A stretch of DNA of 51,369 nt, taken from assembly GCA_024694625.1 (NCBI GenBank), contig JAILJP010000103.1, positions 1 through 51,369 on the forward strand, read 5' to 3'. This document shows, one piece after another, positions 35,350-44,214 of this stretch. Position numbers and translations under genes: made by a program. How positions within the stretch are numbered: position 1 is the first letter of the stretch; every line of letters starts with the position of its first letter. The notes under the pieces were generated by a model. That model was not told where the DNA came from. It did not search any database and worked only from the letters and a program-made list of their open reading frames with translations. The DNA is from Lachnospiraceae bacterium (GTDB taxonomy: Bacteria; Bacillota; Clostridia; Lachnospirales; Lachnospiraceae).

Positions 35350-36990
35350 ATGAAGATAACGTTTTTGGGGGCCGATCATGAAGTGACGGGAAGCTGTCAT
35401 TATGTGGAAGTTGGCCGTAAAAAATTTTTGGTAGATTGCGGTATGGAGCAGGGACCGGATTTGTACGAAAATCAGGAGATTCCTGTAAATGCCTCGGAGA
35501 TCGATTATGTGTTTGTTACCCATGCGCATATCGATCATTCCGGATTGCTACCTCTTTTGTATTCTCACGGATTTCGTGGCTCCATTTATTGTACTCAGGC
35601 AACGATGGAACTTTGCAGAATTATGTTAAAGGATTCTGCACACATCCAGGAGTTTGAAGCAGAGTGGAAAAACCGAAAGGCAAAGCGTGCCGGAAAGCCG
35701 GAAGTGACGCCTATGTATTCCGTAGAGGATGCTATCAATACCATGGAACTGTTTAATCCCTGTCAGTACAATGAGGAATACGAGATTTGTGATGAAATTT
35801 CTGTACGCTTCATTGATGCCGGTCATTTGTTGGGATCTTCCAGCATTTCCTTTACTCTTCGTGAGCAGGATGAAGATGGCTATGGTGGAAAAGAAACCAA
35901 TGGGATGATTGAAAGAACCGTAGTGTTCTCCGGTGACATTGGAAATCCGGGAAGACCTTTGATTAGAGATCCCCAGTATTTCCATGAAGCGGACTATGTA
36001 ATCATGGAATCTACCTATGGAACCCGGGAACGAGGAGAAATGCCGGATTTTGCCACTGCCTTGGCAAAGGTGTTAAAGGAGACCTTGGACCGTGGCGGAA
36101 ATCTTGTGGTTCCGGCGTTTTCTGTTGGACGAACACAGGAGATGCTTTACTTTTTACGTCGTATTAAAGAAGAGCATATGGTGGAAGGCCATGACAATTT
36201 CCCGGTTTATATGGATTCACCTTTGGCTGTGGAAGCCACCCATGTGTTTAATACCAATATTATGGAATGCTTTGACGAAGAGGCAAAGGAACTGGTGAAA
36301 AAGGGAATCAACCCCATTACTTTCCCCGGACTTCGGGTGGCGGTTTCTCCCGATGAATCCAAGATGATTAATGCGGACAAACAACCAAAGGTAATTATTT
36401 CTGCTTCTGGAATGTGTGAAGCAGGTCGTATACGTCATCACTTAAAACACAATCTTTGGCGGGAAGAATCCACAGTATTATTTGTAGGTTATCAGGTTCC
36501 GGGAACATTAGGTTATCACTTACTTTCCGGCGCAAAGGAAGCCCGTTTGTTTGGTGAAACTGTATCCGTAAATTGTCATATTGAGAATTTGCCTGGTATC
36601 AGCGGACATGGAGACAAAAAAGAACTGTTAAAATGGGTAGGATGCTTTAAAGAGCAACCTCCGAAGAAGGTTTTTGTGGTTCATGGTGATGATGAAAGCA
36701 CGGAAGCTTTTGCACAATCCGTAAAGGAAGAGTGGGGATTTGATGCGTATGCACCTTATTCCGGAGATGCCTTTGACTTGGAATCAGGACGGATGATTGC
36801 AGAGGGCAGCCGAGTAGCCAAAGAAAAGAAAAAATCCACACTTAAGGCCAGTTCCAATGTATTTGCAAGGCTTTTGGCTGCAGGACAGCGCTTAATGCAT
36901 GTGATTGAAAAATGCGAGGGCATGGCAAACAAAGACCTGGCAAAATTTGCGGACCAGATTACCGCGTTAAGTGACAAGTGGGACCGGTAG
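35350..36990 (+). CDS. Metallo-beta-lactamase/beta-CASP RNase-family protein
   Basis: A 546-aa MBL-fold protein with the beta-CASP and RNA-specificity domains of the CPSF-73/YSH1-like group. The zinc motif is T57-H-A-H-I-D-H63. The beta-CASP region includes VVPAFSVGRTQEMLYFLRRI and VYMDSPLAVEATHVF. The C-terminal part has IISASGMCEAGRIRHH and FVVHGDDES. These proteins usually act as RNA endo- or 5'-3' exonucleases in the cytoplasm; the substrate here is unknown. It ends in TAG directly abutting the family A repeat. Confidence 0.92.
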   Translation: MKITFLGADHEVTGSCHYVEVGRKKFLVDCGMEQGPDLYENQEIPVNASEIDYVFVTHAHIDHSGLLPLLYSHGFRGSIYCTQATMELCRIMLKDSAHIQEFEAEWKNRKAKRAGKPEVTPMYSVEDAINTMELFNPCQYNEEYEICDEISVRFIDAGHLLGSSSISFTLREQDEDGYGGKETNGMIERTVVFSGDIGNPGRPLIRDPQYFHEADYVIMESTYGTRERGEMPDFATALAKVLKETLDRGGNLVVPAFSVGRTQEMLYFLRRIKEEHMVEGHDNFPVYMDSPLAVEATHVFNTNIMECFDEEAKELVKKGINPITFPGLRVAVSPDESKMINADKQPKVIISASGMCEAGRIRHHLKHNLWREESTVLFVGYQVPGTLGYHLLSGAKEARLFGETVSVNCHIENLPGISGHGDKKELLKWVGCFKEQPPKKVFVVHGDDESTEAFAQSVKEEWGFDAYAPYSGDAFDLESGRMIAEGSRVAKEKKKSTLKASSNVFARLLAAGQRLMHVIEKCEGMANKDLAKFADQITALSDKWDR

Positions 36991-37260
36991 GGACGGTTCT
37001 ACTGTCTTCAAATGATAGTTTGTCGAGGTGCTACGGGTGGGCTGAGATACAAATAATTGCTACGTGGGTATACTGCTTTCCTCCGCACCGTCTCCGCTCG
37101 TTCCATCCCGGCGAACATCCGTAGCGCTCGCTTCTAAAGTCGCGAGCTTAACGGCTGTACGCAGTGTATTACACATTCGCTCCGCGGATGACTGTCGGAA
37201 AGCAGTATACCCGCGTAGCAAATACAATTAATACTAACCTAGCCCGCCCTCGCAGACAAA
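36989..37260 (+). repeat. Structured family A element, copy 2
   Basis: The element starts at the stop codon of the RNase gene (TAGGGACGGTTCTACTGTC). Nested arms pair: TTTGTC (37019-37024) with GACAAA (37255-37260), GGGTGGGCT (37035-37043) with AGCCCGCCC (37241-37249), and a near-perfect 25-nt stem, 37057-37081 with 37197-37221. The 115-nt core (37082-37196) is identical to copy 3. In the core CATCC pairs with GGATG to close a junction holding GCTCGC/GCGAGC (within CCGT/ACGG) and GTGT-ATT-ACAC. The GGGACGGTTCT start resembles REP-type repeats associated with RAYT transposases in other bacteria, from general memory. No coding potential. Confidence 0.8.
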
Positions 37261-37304
37261 GCAGGGAGCGTTTTGAGTTTGTAGCCGGTGGCTACTATTA
37301 TTTC
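37261..37304. other. Short hairpin between two structured elements
   Basis: GTAGCC-GGT-GGCTAC (37281-37295) is a perfect six-pair hairpin between family A copy 2 and the family C inverted repeat. No T-run follows. It may be part of either element. Confidence 0.4.
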
Positions 37305-37429
37305 TTTTGCTGCCTTGATTATCTTACATCATGAGACGGAATGCGCTGTCAAGAGTGCTTCGCACCATGAAAATGGCATGCTCTTGACAGCACATCCGTC
37401 CATGATGAAATATTAATCAAGCAGCAAAA
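37305..37429. repeat. Family C long inverted-repeat element
   Basis: An imperfect inverted repeat of about 125 nt covers the rest of the spacer. TTTTGCTGC (37305-37313) pairs with GCAGCAAAA (37421-37429), CTTGATTA with TTAATCAAG, CATCATG (37327-37333) with CATGATG, GACGGA with TCCGTC, and GCTGTCAAGAG (37345-37355) with CTCTTGACAGC (37381-37391). A GTGC-TTC-GCAC hairpin sits at the tip. It has no protein-coding potential. It could be a miniature inverted-repeat transposable element or a structured RNA. It lies 40 bp upstream of a pair of AT-rich acetyltransferase genes. Confidence 0.75.
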
Positions 37430-37469
37430 AGGAATAGGAAAGCGCGTTCCCAATAAACGGAGGTTTATT

Positions 37470-37910
37470 ATGAATATTCGTCCCATGACAATAGAAGATT
37501 ATGAAGCTGTATATAAATTATGGATGTCCTGTGCAGGTATGGGATTAAACAATCTTGATGATTCCAAAGAAGGCATAGAGATATTTCTTAATAGAAATCC
37601 GGACACTTGTTTTGTTGCTGAAATAGAAAACACCATTGTTGGAGTGATTTTAGTTGGAAACGACGGAAGAAGAGCATATATTTATCATACCGCTGTGAAT
37701 CCACAATACAGAAAACAGGGGATTGCGAAAAAACTTGTAGATACTGCAATTAACGCATTACAGATGATAGGAATAAATAAAGTAGCTTTAGTTGTTTTTG
37801 AAAAAAATAATGTAGGTAATGCTTTTTGGGAGAAAATGGGGTTTAATGTTCGTAGTGATTTGACATATCGTAATAAATCTCTTGCTGAAATTGTAAGAAT
37901 AGATACATGA
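37470..37910 (+). CDS. GNAT-family N-acetyltransferase (first of a pair)
   Basis: A 146-aa GNAT protein. MNIRPMTIEDYEAVYKLWMS is a typical start. The acetyl-CoA loop is HTAVNPQYRKQGIAKKLVDT (about 73-92; the Q/RxxGxA motif is visible), and a C-terminal NVGNAFWEKMGF block follows. The substrate cannot be predicted. ACGGAGGTTTATT precedes the ATG. The gene is richer in AT and ATA/AAA codons than its neighbours, follows the repeat elements and is 26 bp from a second GNAT gene, suggesting a recently acquired pair. Confidence 0.9.
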   Translation: MNIRPMTIEDYEAVYKLWMSCAGMGLNNLDDSKEGIEIFLNRNPDTCFVAEIENTIVGVILVGNDGRRAYIYHTAVNPQYRKQGIAKKLVDTAINALQMIGINKVALVVFEKNNVGNAFWEKMGFNVRSDLTYRNKSLAEIVRIDT

Positions 37911-37936
37911 TTATCGAATTTCTGAGGAGGATAGAC

Positions 37937-38389
37937 ATGAATATACGACAGGCTAATCAATCTGATGCTTCTAGAATTGCAGAAATGATTGTTATAAACT
38001 ATAGAAAGAATTTTTTTCCTATATTAAAAAACGAAGAATTCTATTTTGGCGAGTTAAATGTTATTGATGTAGCTAAAGAATATATGGAAAATGAAAACAT
38101 ATTACAGGATACATATGTATATGATGATGGTGTAGTAAAGGGTATGATCCGTTTGAAACAGGACGAAGTATTAAAACTTTATGTTGAACCACATTTCCAG
38201 GGAGAGAATATTGGGAGTACATTATTGAATTTTGCTGTTTCTGATAAAGGCGCAAATTGGCTGTGGGTTCTGGAACAGAACCAGCGAGGTATAGAGTTTT
38301 ATAAGAAAAATGGCTTTGATTTTACCGGAGATACTATGGTAGAAGACGAATGGATACCATTAAAGAAAATGCAGTTATGTAAATTGTAA
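37937..38389 (+). CDS. GNAT-family N-acetyltransferase (second of a pair)
   Basis: A 150-aa GNAT protein starting MNIRQANQSDASRIAEMIV. The acetyl-CoA loop lies near LYVEPHFQGENIGSTLLNFA, and the end has GIEFYKKNGFDFTGDT. ATG 37937, preceded by AGGAGG, is preferred over an upstream in-frame start at 37907 that overlaps the previous gene. It shares the MNIR start and general fold with its neighbour but is otherwise divergent, so the pair is not a recent tandem duplication. Substrate unknown. Codon use is AT-rich like its partner. Confidence 0.9.
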   Translation: MNIRQANQSDASRIAEMIVINYRKNFFPILKNEEFYFGELNVIDVAKEYMENENILQDTYVYDDGVVKGMIRLKQDEVLKLYVEPHFQGENIGSTLLNFAVSDKGANWLWVLEQNQRGIEFYKKNGFDFTGDTMVEDEWIPLKKMQLCKL

Positions 38390-38409
38390 TTTGGAAAGAA
38401 GGTATAGTT

Positions 38410-40200
38410 ATGAAAGAAACAAAAATGAGATTGGATCAGCTTCGAAAGGCGATGAAAAAGAATAAGATTGATATGTATCTTATTCCTATGTCAGATTTCC
38501 ATTCTTCAGAATATGTAAATGATTATTTTAAAGAGATTGAATATTTGACCGGATTTACCGGAACAAATGCAACTGTAGTAGTTACGGAGAAAAAATCCGG
38601 ACTTTGGACGGATGGAAGATATTTCATCCAGGCAAAAAGAGAGTTAAAGGGAAGTGGTACCGACCTTTTTGAAATGGGTGAAGAGGGGGTTCCTACTGTA
38701 GAAGAGTTTATCCGTAAGAATTTGAAAAAGGGCCAAAACCTTGCTTATGACGGTAGAGTGTTCTCTTTGAATCAGCATAAGTCTTATGAAACCATTGCAA
38801 AGGCCAATTCTGCAAGAGTTTCTATTTCCAAAAACCTTTTGGATTCCATTTGGAAAGACAGACCGGAACTTCCCAAGACTCAGCTTTGGGAGTTGAAGAA
38901 AAAATATGCCGGTGTAACCTATCAGGAAAAGGTAACTTCTCTTCGCGGTGAAATGAAAAAGTTAGGAGCAAAGGCCCATCTTTTGACTTCCTTGTACGAC
39001 ATTGCTTGGCTGTTAAACCTTCGTGCAGATGATATTGCTTCTGTTCCTGTATTCATGTCATATTTTTATTTGAAGGAAAAAAGTGCAACCTTGTATGTGG
39101 CTCCGGAAGCATTAAATGACAAAGTTTCAAAATATTTGTCTGACAACAAGGTAAGCGTTAAATCTTACGAACAGATTTACAAAGATTTGAAAAAGGAAAC
39201 TGTTGCCAGTATTTTGATTGATCCTGATATAGTAAATATTGCATTGATCAAAAGCTTCCCGAAAAAAACCGTATTTATTGAACATGCAAACCCCACAGAG
39301 ATGGGTCGTTCGGTGAAAAATAAAATCGAGATTAAAAATACAAAAGAAGCCCATATTAAAGACGGTGTAGCTGTAACAAAGTTTATTTACTGGCTTAAGA
39401 CACATATGGGAAAAGAAGAAATTACGGAAATGTCTGCGTCCGATGTTCTTTTGAATTTTAGAAAAGAGCAGAAGAACTTCTTGGATGTGTCTTTTGATAC
39501 CATTGCAGCTTATGGCCCCAACGCAGCTATGATGCATTACACTGCTACGGAAGATAACAACGCAGTACTTAAGCCGAAGAGCTTTCTGTTGGTAGATTCC
39601 GGCGGACATTATTTGGAAGGTACCACCGACATTACCAGAACCATTGTTGTGGGTAAACTTACAAAAGAAGAAAAGCATGCTTTTACTACAGTGGTTCGTT
39701 CTAATATGCGTCTTCAGGAAGCGCACTTCCCTGTAGGTTGCATTGGCGCCAATTTGGATATTTTAGCCCGCGGTCCGGTTTGGGACGAAGGTTTGGATTA
39801 CAGATGCGGAACCGGACATGGTGTAGGCCATATCTTGAACGTTCACGAAGGACCTCAGTCCTTCCGTTGGAGAGTTCCGGACAAAGGTAAAGTTTGGGAA
39901 CTTCGCCCTGGTATGATTACCACAGATGAACCGGGATTGTATGTGGAAGATGGATATGGTATCCGAATTGAAAACGAACTTCTTTGTGTGGAAGATCAAA
40001 AGACAGAGTATGGTCAGTTCTTAAAGTTTGAACAGTTGACCTTTGCACCTATTGATATTGATGCCATTAATCCTGAAGAGTTAACCCATTTGGAACGCAA
40101 GGCATTAAATGATTACCATGCTGCTGTATATGAGAAAATTTCTCCGTACCTTACAGAGGAAGAAGCAAAGTGGTTGAAAACAGTAACTAGAGAAATATAA
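38410..40200 (+). CDS. Xaa-Pro aminopeptidase (M24B, aminopeptidase P)
   Basis: Cytoplasmic metallopeptidase that removes N-terminal residues preceding proline. The 596-aa length matches the long, three-domain form: two creatinase-like N-terminal domains (about 1-300) and the pita-bread catalytic domain. Metal-binding blocks are visible: LVDSGGHYLEGTTDITRT (about 393-410), GTGHGVGHILNVHEGP (about 471-486) and TDEPGLYVEDGYGIRIENE. GAAAGAAGG precedes the ATG. It is followed after 16 bp by polA and probably cotranscribed. Confidence 0.94.
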   Translation: MKETKMRLDQLRKAMKKNKIDMYLIPMSDFHSSEYVNDYFKEIEYLTGFTGTNATVVVTEKKSGLWTDGRYFIQAKRELKGSGTDLFEMGEEGVPTVEEFIRKNLKKGQNLAYDGRVFSLNQHKSYETIAKANSARVSISKNLLDSIWKDRPELPKTQLWELKKKYAGVTYQEKVTSLRGEMKKLGAKAHLLTSLYDIAWLLNLRADDIASVPVFMSYFYLKEKSATLYVAPEALNDKVSKYLSDNKVSVKSYEQIYKDLKKETVASILIDPDIVNIALIKSFPKKTVFIEHANPTEMGRSVKNKIEIKNTKEAHIKDGVAVTKFIYWLKTHMGKEEITEMSASDVLLNFRKEQKNFLDVSFDTIAAYGPNAAMMHYTATEDNNAVLKPKSFLLVDSGGHYLEGTTDITRTIVVGKLTKEEKHAFTTVVRSNMRLQEAHFPVGCIGANLDILARGPVWDEGLDYRCGTGHGVGHILNVHEGPQSFRWRVPDKGKVWELRPGMITTDEPGLYVEDGYGIRIENELLCVEDQKTEYGQFLKFEQLTFAPIDIDAINPEELTHLERKALNDYHAAVYEKISPYLTEEEAKWLKTVTREI

Positions 40201-40216
40201 AATAAGGATTTAATTT

Positions 40217-42913
40217 ATGTACGAGAATCAGAAATTACTTTTAATGGATGGACACAGCATTTTAAACCGGGCTTTTTATGGGATTCCGGATTTAACCAAT
40301 GCTGCAGGTGTTCATACCAATGCCGTTTATGGTTTTATCAATATTATGTTTAAACTTATAGAAACGGAAAAGCCGGACTATTTTATGGTGGCTTTTGATG
40401 TTTCCGAGCCTACCTTTCGCCATAAACAATTCTCGGATTATAAGGGTACAAGAAAGCCTATGCAACCGGAACTGAAACAGCAGGTTCCCATGATTCAAGA
40501 ACTCTTAGAGGCTATGAAAGTGCCGGTATTAAAAAAAGGCGGCTGGGAAGCAGATGATATTTTGGGAACCGTGGCTTTTGCGGCTGAAAAAGAAGGCATG
40601 ATGGTAACCATTGTTTCCGGAGACCGGGATTTGCTTCAGCTTTGTACGGATCATATTAAAATCGCTCTTCCTCGTACCAAAAAGACAGGAACGGAAGTGG
40701 AACACTATTTTGCCAAGGATTTTACGGAAAAGACAGGCGTGACGCCCAAGGAGTTTATCGATGTAAAAGCACTTATGGGAGACAGCTCCGATAATATTCC
40801 CGGCGTTCCAGGAATTGGAGAAAAGACAGCATTTGCACTGATTCAGAAGTATCACAGTATTGATGGGGTTTATGAGGATGCACCCAATGTGAAACCTCCC
40901 CGTGCTTCTAAAAATATTGTGGAATTCTGGGAACAGGCAAAGGAGAGCAAGTGGCTGGCTACCATTTCTTTAGAGGCAGATATCGAATACAAATTTGAAG
41001 ATGCCACTTTGGAGGATATGTTTACCAAAGAAGCCTATCTTTTGTGCAAGGAATGGGAGTTGAAAAACATCTTAGGTCGCTTTGAACATCAGGAAGTAGG
41101 TCATGAAGATTTAGAAGCTTCCTTTTCTATTGTGGAAGACGGAAGCAAAGTGGAGAGCACTTTAAAGGAAATGCTGGTTTCCAAAGTGGGCTTTGCAGTT
41201 GCCTTTGACGAAAAGGGAAACACCCTTGGAGTATCTTTGAGCAATCAAAGGAAAAGCGTGTTCTTCACAAAAGAGAGTTTATCTTTGTGCTTCTTAGACG
41301 TCATTTTATCCAATGTGAATCACAGTAACTTCACATTAATCATGGAAGATATTAAATCTACATTTACAAAGCTGCATTATGACGATGCTCTCGTTGCAAA
41401 ATCCTTGTTGGAGTTTCTAAACCGACATAGAGAGGTCTGTGGAGAAAAAGGGTTTTATGATGTTTGCCTTGGAGCATATTTGGCGAATCCTTTGATTTCT
41501 TCCTATACCACAGAACTGTTGGCAAAGGATTACTTATCCCTTATGGTTCCAACCTTTGGGGACAAGTTTGGAAAAGAAAAGATTTCTTTGGCTTATGAAT
41601 CCTCATTAAAGGACTATGGGTTATTAATTAACTATGATGCTTATGTGTCTACTATGGTTGAAGAAAAAATAAATGAAGAATTAACAAATAAAGAAATGAA
41701 AAAACTCTATGATGAGTTGGAGCTTCCTTTGTTGTTTGTCCTTTATGATATGGAGCGGGAAGGTATCATTTGTAACCAGAAAGAGCTGGAAGCTTATGGT
41801 AAAGAATTGCAAAACGGAATTGACCGCTTGGAAGCTTCCATCTATGAAACCTGCAAAGAAGAGTTCAATATCAACTCGCCCAAACAGCTTGGGGTAATCC
41901 TGTTCGAAAAAATGGGAATCCAAGGTGGAAAGAAAACCAAGACCGGTTACTCTACAGCAGCAGATGTTTTGGAGAAACTTGCCCCGGAATATCCGGTGAT
42001 TAAAGATATTTTGGAATATCGTACCTTAAGCAAATTAAAATCCACCTACGCCGATGGATTGGAAAAGTGTATAGAAAAAGACGGTCGCATTCATACCACC
42101 TTCCAACAGATGGTGACGGCTACCGGTCGTTTGTCCAGTACAGAGCCAAACTTGCAAAACATTCCCATGCGTTTGGAATTGGGAAAGATGATTCGAAAGG
42201 TCTTTTATCCCAAAGCAGGGTTTGTGTTTGTGGATGCAGATTATTCCCAGATTGAACTTCGTGTATTGGCCCATATGTCAAAGGATGACAATTTGATTCA
42301 GGCCTATAAAGAAAACAGGGATATTCATCGGGCAACCGCTTCTTTGGTGTTCCACACCCCTTTTGAGGAAGTAACGGAGCTGCAAAGAAGAAATGCTAAA
42401 GCAGTAAATTTCGGTATTGTTTACGGTATTTCTTCCTTTGGTTTGGGACAGGATTTAAACATTTCAAGAAAAGAGGCCCAAAAGTATATTGATGATTATT
42501 ATGAGGCGTATCCAAAATTAAAAGAATTTTTGGACAAACTAGTTGCAGATGCCAAAGAATTGGGATATTGTTTGACTATAGAGAACCGTCGCAGACCGGT
42601 ACCGGAATTATCCTCCGGAAACTTTATGCAAAGAAGCTTTGGAGAGAGAATCGCCATGAATTCTCCTATTCAGGGATCTGCTGCGGATATTATAAAGATT
42701 GCCATGCTTCGTGTGCACAATCGCTTAGAGGAAGAACATTTGGAATCTAAGTTGATTTTACAGGTTCACGATGAACTTTTAATCGAAGCCAAGGAGTCGG
42801 AGATTGAAAAGGTGCATCAGATTTTAGAAGAAGAAATGAAAGGTGCGCTGTCCCTGAAGGTTCCTTTGGAAATCGATATGCATGATGGAAAAAATTGGTA
42901 TGATGCCAAATAA
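40217..42913 (+). CDS. polA: DNA polymerase I
   Basis: An 898-aa family A polymerase for gap filling and Okazaki fragment processing. The N-terminal 5'-3' exonuclease/flap domain (about 1-290) includes GWEADDILGTVAFAAEKEG, GDRDLLQL and MGDSSDNIPGVPGIGEKTA. The middle domain (about 310-480) has VAFDEKGNTLG where proofreading enzymes have a DxE motif, so 3'-5' exonuclease activity is probably lost, as in many Firmicutes. The polymerase domain has D675-YSQIELR, RRNAKAVNFGIVYGIS and the catalytic VHDE with D852. AAGGATTTAATTT precedes the ATG. Confidence 0.96.
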   Translation: MYENQKLLLMDGHSILNRAFYGIPDLTNAAGVHTNAVYGFINIMFKLIETEKPDYFMVAFDVSEPTFRHKQFSDYKGTRKPMQPELKQQVPMIQELLEAMKVPVLKKGGWEADDILGTVAFAAEKEGMMVTIVSGDRDLLQLCTDHIKIALPRTKKTGTEVEHYFAKDFTEKTGVTPKEFIDVKALMGDSSDNIPGVPGIGEKTAFALIQKYHSIDGVYEDAPNVKPPRASKNIVEFWEQAKESKWLATISLEADIEYKFEDATLEDMFTKEAYLLCKEWELKNILGRFEHQEVGHEDLEASFSIVEDGSKVESTLKEMLVSKVGFAVAFDEKGNTLGVSLSNQRKSVFFTKESLSLCFLDVILSNVNHSNFTLIMEDIKSTFTKLHYDDALVAKSLLEFLNRHREVCGEKGFYDVCLGAYLANPLISSYTTELLAKDYLSLMVPTFGDKFGKEKISLAYESSLKDYGLLINYDAYVSTMVEEKINEELTNKEMKKLYDELELPLLFVLYDMEREGIICNQKELEAYGKELQNGIDRLEASIYETCKEEFNINSPKQLGVILFEKMGIQGGKKTKTGYSTAADVLEKLAPEYPVIKDILEYRTLSKLKSTYADGLEKCIEKDGRIHTTFQQMVTATGRLSSTEPNLQNIPMRLELGKMIRKVFYPKAGFVFVDADYSQIELRVLAHMSKDDNLIQAYKENRDIHRATASLVFHTPFEEVTELQRRNAKAVNFGIVYGISSFGLGQDLNISRKEAQKYIDDYYEAYPKLKEFLDKLVADAKELGYCLTIENRRRPVPELSSGNFMQRSFGERIAMNSPIQGSAADIIKIAMLRVHNRLEEEHLESKLILQVHDELLIEAKESEIEKVHQILEEEMKGALSLKVPLEIDMHDGKNWYDAK

Positions 42914-42983
42914 ACGGGGAGAGGAATCTGTTTGCTATTATTCTTAAGGGTATAGGGAATACTTATCATTGGAGGGACCTGAT

Positions 42984-44096
42984 ATGAAAAAGATGAAAAA
43001 AAGGCGAGGCTTTTTCCGTAGCTTAATCAGTTATGATTGGGATGGAAACTTTGAACTAAGTAAAGATATTATTTCCGATGAATACTTGGGACTGACCTTC
43101 AATGGAGCCATCATCATGGCAATTGTCCTTGTTGTAATGGCTGTGTTTCAATATGAATTGGGACTTCTTGCATTGGTGAAAACCTATGTTTTGGCTTTGC
43201 CGGTGTTGGCAGTGTTTATTGGAGTAAGTTACTATTATTTGGAGTGCCGGACCAATTATATTGTGGCCCATGCTTTGGTTCATATATTTGCGTTGTTTTC
43301 CTTTTCCTTTACGATTGCGGCGCATATTTTTGCGGAGGATTTTGGACAGCAGAATTTAAATATTTTATTTATTTATATTGTGCTTTATCCTATTTTGATT
43401 GTGGAGCGGCCCCTTCCGAAACTAGTCTTTAATCTTTTTGTCACCATAGTGACTTGGTATCTTATTGTTACCAATTATTCGAACAAACCGGCGGTGTATT
43501 TGATTTATATGAGTACATTGCTTGTGGCAACCATAGTATCCTATTTCTTTGGATGCTACACCTCCTGGCAAACACTTCGTGGATTTTCCAGGATGAAAAA
43601 AGATGATTATCTTTCCAGACATGATGAGGCAACAGGACTTCGCAACCGTCGTAATCTGATGATGGATTTTGAACGATATGAGGCAGATGGCGGTGTAAAA
43701 GGTGTGATTGTTATGGATATCAATGATTTTAAACATATCAATGATACCTATGGTCACCTGGTGGGAGATGATGCCATTTTACATGTAGCAAATATTTTAA
43801 AATATACTGCGAAGGACCATTTGATTCACTATTATCGCTATGGCGGAGATGAGTTTGTTGGAATTGTTTCCAAAAACTGCTACAAGGACATGGATGAGAT
43901 AGCGTCATATATTCAAAACCAGGTCCTTATGACACCTCTTTGTTCTATAGGACAGGGAGAAATTCCCCTTACGATTAGTGTGGGAACTTCTCTGAAAAAA
44001 GAGAATGAGTCTTTGGAAGTTTTGCTCAGCCGAGCGGATGAAAAAATGTACGAAGACAAACAGCGCTACAAAGAATCAAAGAAGAATCAATCTTAG
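42984..44096 (+). CDS. Membrane diguanylate cyclase (GGDEF domain)
   Basis: A 370-aa protein with about six membrane helices (roughly residues 40-190) and a cytoplasmic GGDEF domain (about 205-360). The active-site motif G287-G-D-E-F is intact, and DINDFKHINDTYGHLVGDD is the usual substrate-binding segment, so it should make c-di-GMP from two GTP. The RxxD inhibitory site normally just before GGDEF is not present (the stretch reads HLIHYYRY), suggesting no product inhibition at that site. ATG 42984 follows GGAGGG; a TTG at 42969 overlaps that ribosome binding site and is unlikely. The membrane sensor part is not recognised. Confidence 0.91.
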   Translation: MKKMKKRRGFFRSLISYDWDGNFELSKDIISDEYLGLTFNGAIIMAIVLVVMAVFQYELGLLALVKTYVLALPVLAVFIGVSYYYLECRTNYIVAHALVHIFALFSFSFTIAAHIFAEDFGQQNLNILFIYIVLYPILIVERPLPKLVFNLFVTIVTWYLIVTNYSNKPAVYLIYMSTLLVATIVSYFFGCYTSWQTLRGFSRMKKDDYLSRHDEATGLRNRRNLMMDFERYEADGGVKGVIVMDINDFKHINDTYGHLVGDDAILHVANILKYTAKDHLIHYYRYGGDEFVGIVSKNCYKDMDEIASYIQNQVLMTPLCSIGQGEIPLTISVGTSLKKENESLEVLLSRADEKMYEDKQRYKESKKNQS

Positions 44097-44142
44097 TTTC
44101 GATGTGAATTGGTTTTACACAATATGGGAATTATGACTATAC

Positions 44143-44182
44143 ATACCCTTTTCCTGTGAAAACAGGAGAGGGGTATTTTTTT
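44143..44182 (+). terminator. Terminator after the GGDEF gene
   Basis: ATACCCTTTTCCTGT-GAAA-ACAGGAGAGGGGTAT is a 15-pair stem with G-T pairs and a GNRA-type loop, followed by a run of six or seven T. Confidence 0.93.
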
Positions 44183-44214
44183 GATTGAAATTGCAAAAAT
44201 AATAAGTGAATTTA

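Noticed and set aside
37019-37260. Reading family A copy 2 as a simple rho-independent terminator of the RNase gene
   Set aside because: The stem is far too long, encloses a 115-nt conserved branched core and lacks a T-run at its 3' end.
39127-39726. 199-aa open frame antisense to aminopeptidase P
   Set aside because: A shadow of the coding frame on the other strand; the conserved metallopeptidase blocks lie in the sense frame.
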